From the NCBI GenBank assembly GCA_028122735.1, contig JAOHSR010000007.1, forward strand, positions 1 to 48,083: a stretch of 48,083 bases of DNA, given 5' to 3'. Each line of letters opens with the position of its first letter. Within the stretch, counting starts at the first letter, position 1. Below the pieces are notes generated by a model. It was given only the letters and a program-made list of their open reading frames with translations, did no database searches and had not been told where the DNA came from. The position numbers and the translations under genes were made by a program. This DNA comes from Flavobacteriales bacterium (GTDB lineage Bacteria; Bacteroidota; Bacteroidia; Flavobacteriales; BACL11). Positions 44,288-48,083 of this stretch are shown here, in pieces.

Positions 44288-45745
44288 ATGGAAAATAAAA
44301 TTTTAAAAGAGGGACTTACCTATGATGATGTTCTTGTTGTTCCAGCTTACTCTGAAGTGTTGCCAAATAGTGTAGATACTAAAACATATTTTTCAAAAAA
44401 TATTAAACTAAACATTCCGCTAGTTTCTGCTGCTATGGATACTGTCACGGAATCTAAAATGGCTATTGCTATCGCTCAAGAAGGTGGTATTGGTGTTCTA
44501 CATAAAAATATGAGTATAGAACAACAAGCTTCTGAAGTTAGAAAGGTTAAAAGATCAGAAAGTGGAATGATTCAAGACCCTATTACTTTAAGTATCGATT
44601 CAAATGTAGGTGATGCTTTTAAATTAATGAAAGAAAACAAAATTGGAGGTATACCTATTGTTGGAGAAAATAATTTACTTCTTGGTATTGTTACAAATAG
44701 AGATCTTCGTTTTGAAAATGATCATTCTTTAAGTATTAAGCAAGTAATGACCTCAGAAGGTTTAATAACAACATTAATAAATGATCTTCAAAAAGCAGAG
44801 AAAATTTTAAAAAGTAACAAGATTGAAAAATTACCAATTGTTGATAAAAATAATTGCCTTGTTGGTTTGATTACTTTTAAGGATATTATAAAAAATAGAA
44901 TGCGACCTAATGCTTGCAAAGATAAATTTGGAAGATTAAGAGTTGCTGCTGCTGTTGGTGTTACAAATGATGTTTTAGACAGAATCGCTACCTTAATAAA
45001 TGTAGATGTAGATGCTATTGTGATTGATACTGCTCATGGACATTCAAAAAATGTTATTAATATTCTTAAAGAAGTAAAAAATAAATTTAAAGGAATCGAT
45101 GTTGTTGTTGGCAACATTGCAACTGCAAATGCAGCTGAGGATTTAATAAAAGCAGGTGCTGATGCGGTTAAGGTTGGAATTGGTCCTGGATCAATTTGTA
45201 CAACTAGAGTAGTAGCAGGAGTTGGTGTTCCACAGTTAACTGCCGTTATAGATGTTTATGAAATAACAAAAAAATATGATATTCCTTTAATAGCAGATGG
45301 TGGAATTCGCTATTCTGGAGATATTGTTAAGGCAATGGTTGCTGGGGCAAGCTCTGTTATGTTGGGTTCTATTATTGCTGGTGTTGAAGAAGCACCAGGA
45401 GATACTATCATTTTTGAAAGTAGAAAATACAAAACTTATAGAGGTATGGGGTCTATTGACGCTATGCAACAAGGATCAAAAGATAGATATTTTCAAGATC
45501 ATGAAGATGATTTAAAAAAGCTGGTTCCTGAGGGAATTGTTGGTAGAGTTGCCTATAAGGGGTTTTTAACTGAAGTTATACATCAAATGTCTGGAGGATT
45601 AAAAGCAGGAATGGGATATTCAGGAGCTGAAAATATTGATAAATTAAAACAAGCTGAGTTTATTAAAGTCACAACAGCAGGAGTTGTTGAAAGTCACCCA
45701 CACGATGTTACTATAACTAGAGAAGCTCCAAATTACAGTAGATAA
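44288..45745 (+). CDS. guaB: Inosine-5'-monophosphate dehydrogenase
   Basis: 485 residues. It oxidises IMP to XMP with NAD, the committed step to GMP. The N-terminal part of the barrel ([23 protein letters not shown]) is followed by a pair of CBS domains at ~95-205 ([44 protein letters not shown]). The catalytic cysteine is Cys304 in [11 protein letters not shown], and the phosphate-binding and flap regions include [15 protein letters not shown] and GMGSIDAM. It is followed after 14 bases by the parvulin PPIase gene, an order I know from other Bacteroidota. Confidence 0.98.
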   Translation: MENKILKEGLTYDDVLVVPAYSEVLPNSVDTKTYFSKNIKLNIPLVSAAMDTVTESKMAIAIAQEGGIGVLHKNMSIEQQASEVRKVKRSESGMIQDPITLSIDSNVGDAFKLMKENKIGGIPIVGENNLLLGIVTNRDLRFENDHSLSIKQVMTSEGLITTLINDLQKAEKILKSNKIEKLPIVDKNNCLVGLITFKDIIKNRMRPNACKDKFGRLRVAAAVGVTNDVLDRIATLINVDVDAIVIDTAHGHSKNVINILKEVKNKFKGIDVVVGNIATANAAEDLIKAGADAVKVGIGPGSICTTRVVAGVGVPQLTAVIDVYEITKKYDIPLIADGGIRYSGDIVKAMVAGASSVMLGSIIAGVEEAPGDTIIFESRKYKTYRGMGSIDAMQQGSKDRYFQDHEDDLKKLVPEGIVGRVAYKGFLTEVIHQMSGGLKAGMGYSGAENIDKLKQAEFIKVTTAGVVESHPHDVTITREAPNYSR

Positions 45746-45759
45746 AGAAGATAAAAAAA

Positions 45760-47673
45760 ATGAAAAAAATTATATTATTATTACTTATATTTAATTACAC
45801 CTCTTTTTCACAAGATGTTTTATTACAATTAGAAGAAGATAAGATTACTCTTGACGAGTTTAAACATATTTTTAATAAGAACAATGATGATGTTGTTATT
45901 GATAAAGCTTATTTAGATGAGTATATTGAACTCTTTATAAATTTTAAATTAAAGGTTAAAGAAGCAAAAAAATTAGGTTATGACACAGTTGCAACATTTG
46001 TCACTGAGTTAGAAGGCTATAAAAAACAATTAGCAAAACCATATTTACGTGATGATCAGTTTAATGAAGAGTTGTTCGATGAGGCTCTTGCAAGAATACA
46101 ATTTGATATTAACGCAAGTCATATTTTAGTTAATATTAATGATGAAAATAATGATGAATCTTTTAGTAAAATATCTGATATAAGAAGAGAAATATTAAAT
46201 GGAAAAATATCATTTGAAGATGCGGCGTTAAAATATTCTGATGATAAGTCAGCAGTCGATAATAATGGAAACTTAGGTTATTTTACTGCATTTATGATGG
46301 TATATGATTTTGAAACTGCTGCTTACAAAACAGCTATTGGTGATGTTTCAAAACCTGTTAAAACTAAATATGGTTATCATTTAATAAAAGTTAATGAAAG
46401 ACGTAAGGCTGTTGGAGAGAGAAAGGTTGCTCATATTATGTTTAAAATCGGTAAAAATTTTAGTGAAGAAAAACTGAATGAGTCTGAGAATAAGATTAAT
46501 AAGACTTATGAACTTTTAAAGAACGGAGACCCTTTTGCTGAAGTTGCCGAGCGTTTTTCAGAGGATCGTTCAACTGCTGTAAAAGGAGGGGTATTACCAC
46601 CATTTGGAGTTGGGAAAATGGTTCCTGAATTTGAAAATATTGCGTTTGATTTATCAAATCCTGGTGATTTTTCTAAACCATTTAGGACTGACTTTGGATG
46701 GCATATTGTTATGTTAATTGAAGACTTTCCAATTGAATTAAATGATGATTTATATTTAAAAGTTAAAACTGGTATTGAACGTGACTCTAGAAATAAATTA
46801 AGTAGTGATTTTATGTCTAAGAAATTAAAAGATCAATATAATGTTAAGGTTTATAAAGAAAATTTTAATTCTTTAAGAAAAGTTGCTGTTAAAGATGTGT
46901 CTAAAACTACATGGAATGGAAAAAGTGCCGAATTATTAGATAAACCTTTATTTAAAATTGAAGGGATGATTTTCTATCAAAATGAACTTACAGATTATAT
47001 TTTAAAGAATCAAAAAGGTAATAACGATTTTGATATGCTATATCTTGATTTTTTTGACAAATCATTATTCACTTTTGAAGAAACACAATTAGAATCTAAA
47101 TATCCTGAATTTAAAACATTACTTAATGAATACAGAGAAGGGATTTTATTATTTGATCTTACTAATAAGAATGTTTGGAAAAAAGCAGTTGATGATTCTT
47201 TAGGTTTAATTAAATTTTTCTCATCAAACATTGATAACTATAAGTGGGATGACAGAGTAGAAGCATCTATTTATAAGTGTATTAACCTTAATACAGCCAA
47301 AAAAGTTAAAAGTTTACTTTTTAAGTTAAATAGAGGTAGTATAGAAAATAAAGAAATTCTTGAAAAAATTAATAAGGATAGCCCTTTAAATCTTGAAATC
47401 ATATCAAAAAAATATTTAAGAGGTGAAAATAAATATATTGATCAGGTAGAATGGAAAAAAGGAATAAGTAAAGATATTAAGGATAATGATGGTTCCTATA
47501 TTATTGTTAATGTATTTAACGTCTTACCTGCTGCCACCATGACTTTAAATGATGTTAAAGGCAAGGTGATTTCAGATTATCAAAAATATTTAGATAATAA
47601 TTGGATTAAATATTTGAGAAATAAATATAATTATTCTTTAAATAAAGACCTTTTATACTCGCTTATTAAATAA
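45760..47673 (+). CDS. Periplasmic peptidyl-prolyl isomerase with two parvulin domains (SurA/PpiC-like)
   Basis: 637 residues, signal peptide 1-17. An N-terminal helical SurA-like chaperone part is followed by two parvulin (rotamase) domains: ASHILVNINDEN...GYFTAFMMVYDFETAAY...KYGYHLIKV (~120-222) and VAHIMFKIGKNFSEEK...GGVLPPFGVGKMVPEFENIAF...FGWHIVML (~223-330). The remaining ~300 residues are a C-terminal region typical of Bacteroidota homologues but of unknown fold. It helps outer-membrane proteins fold in the periplasm. The next gene, also SurA-like, starts 5 bases after the stop. Confidence 0.93.
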   Translation: MKKIILLLLIFNYTSFSQDVLLQLEEDKITLDEFKHIFNKNNDDVVIDKAYLDEYIELFINFKLKVKEAKKLGYDTVATFVTELEGYKKQLAKPYLRDDQFNEELFDEALARIQFDINASHILVNINDENNDESFSKISDIRREILNGKISFEDAALKYSDDKSAVDNNGNLGYFTAFMMVYDFETAAYKTAIGDVSKPVKTKYGYHLIKVNERRKAVGERKVAHIMFKIGKNFSEEKLNESENKINKTYELLKNGDPFAEVAERFSEDRSTAVKGGVLPPFGVGKMVPEFENIAFDLSNPGDFSKPFRTDFGWHIVMLIEDFPIELNDDLYLKVKTGIERDSRNKLSSDFMSKKLKDQYNVKVYKENFNSLRKVAVKDVSKTTWNGKSAELLDKPLFKIEGMIFYQNELTDYILKNQKGNNDFDMLYLDFFDKSLFTFEETQLESKYPEFKTLLNEYREGILLFDLTNKNVWKKAVDDSLGLIKFFSSNIDNYKWDDRVEASIYKCINLNTAKKVKSLLFKLNRGSIENKEILEKINKDSPLNLEIISKKYLRGENKYIDQVEWKKGISKDIKDNDGSYIIVNVFNVLPAATMTLNDVKGKVISDYQKYLDNNWIKYLRNKYNYSLNKDLLYSLIK

Positions 47674-47678
47674 CAATA

Positions 47679-48083
47679 GTGAGGTATTTAATATTTACTT
47701 TTTTAATAATAATTTTTTCTTGTAAAAATTCGGTAGATAAAGATATTGTTGCATCCGCATTCGACAAAAACTTATATTATGATGATGTTGTTTTAGAGTT
47801 GCCAACTAATATTTTAGATACCGCTTTGTACATTCAAAAATATATTGACGAATGGGTTACTGAAGAAGTTATGCTAAAACAAGCTCTTATTAACATAGAC
47901 GAAGATGATTATATTGATGCTGCTGTTCAAAAATTCAAAAATTCACTTTTAATATTTGAGTATCAAAAGGAATTGATTAATCAAAATTTTGATACTACTG
48001 TTTCTTCTCTCGAAATTTTAGATTATTATAATGATAATATTGAAAAATTTAAATTAGATCAAGATATCTTTAAAGGTCGTTTA
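47679..48083 (+). CDS. SurA-like lipoprotein, cut off by the window end
   Basis: 135 codons from a GTG at 47679 to the window edge. Signal ends in IIFSC (Cys15), so it is a lipoprotein. The mature part, with YIDEWVTEEVMLKQALINIDEDDYIDAAVQKFKNSLLIFEYQKELI and DYYNDNIEKFKL, has the helical N-terminal layout of SurA/PpiC chaperones before the parvulin domain. The position directly after the double-parvulin gene supports this. The start is GTG, 5 bases after the previous stop; no ATG is available in frame near it. Confidence 0.75.
   Translation, partial: MRYLIFTFLIIIFSCKNSVDKDIVASAFDKNLYYDDVVLELPTNILDTALYIQKYIDEWVTEEVMLKQALINIDEDDYIDAAVQKFKNSLLIFEYQKELINQNFDTTVSSLEILDYYNDNIEKFKLDQDIFKGRL

Noticed and set aside
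1-48083. tRNA, rRNA, CRISPR array, IS element, prophage, integron
   Set aside because: None of the usual sequence features was seen on reading both strands, though short RNAs could be missed without a covariance search.

Overview
The window looks like a chromosomal segment of a marine or aquatic Bacteroidota, most likely order Flavobacteriales. The evidence is: about 30% GC by eye; proteins ending in type IX secretion (T9SS) sorting domains of both type A and type B (gliding-motility CTD); the long Bacteroidota form of GAPDH; a DUF4369-thioredoxin protein; an OstA/LptA-like protein; a PorE-like OmpA protein; and promoters of the Bacteroidota sigma-A type (TTTG, 18-20 bases, TAnnTTTG) with short leaders and little sign of Shine-Dalgarno sequences. 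Genes are packed tightly, with many 1-20 base overlaps. I see no rRNA, tRNA, CRISPR array, insertion sequence or prophage.

Layout. 1-1327: a cut-off exported protein (minus) and an unknown lipoprotein. 1377-3427: dnaK with promoter, a possible upstream operator and a terminator. 3460-5492 (minus): gap and a small membrane protein. 5582-9738: dapF, a GNAT acetyltransferase, a seven-haem cytochrome/TPR lipoprotein and mltG. 9800-12598: phosphohexomutase, a DUF2279 protein and a short Smr-domain protein. 12599-14965 (minus): an EamA exporter and an exported thioredoxin-like protein. 15007-15756: yaaA. 15832-24932: seven overlapping or nearly touching genes, all for exported products. 24912-26721: a DUF4019-like protein, a 65-residue protein with its own promoter and terminator, and a zinc metallopeptidase. 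26800-28930: surE, a membrane protein and lpxB (frameshifted). 28917-30614 (minus): a fused glutamate formimidoyltransferase/cyclodeaminase. 30684-32951: queE (frameshifted) and the PorE-like protein. 32935-39713 (minus): glyA, spoT, fur, purA, ostA-like. 39760-44200: a nitronate monooxygenase-like gene and a 1141-residue T9SS adhesin-like protein. 44288-48083: guaB, a double parvulin PPIase and a cut-off SurA-like lipoprotein.

The most distinctive region is the 9.1 kb operon at 15786-24932. It combines a Kazal-domain T9SS protein, two lipoproteins resembling parts of the planctomycete DUF1549/DUF1553 (PSCyt2/PSD1) proteins, a Tat-exported DUF1501 protein, a lipoprotein resembling the PSCyt1 cytochrome domain but with a CX4CH haem motif, a small lipoprotein, and a 1357-residue T9SS protein with CUB, repeat, MAM and PKD-like regions. 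It reads as a divided Flavobacteriales version of the planctomycete PSCyt1/DUF1549/DUF1501 gene set, tied to the cell surface by T9SS. Its function is unknown.

The second notable point is that lpxB and queE are each broken by one extra A in a poly-A run (A7 and A9). This could be assembly error, real decay, or rescue by RNA polymerase slippage. The acetyltransferase start at 6345 may be a third A-run indel.
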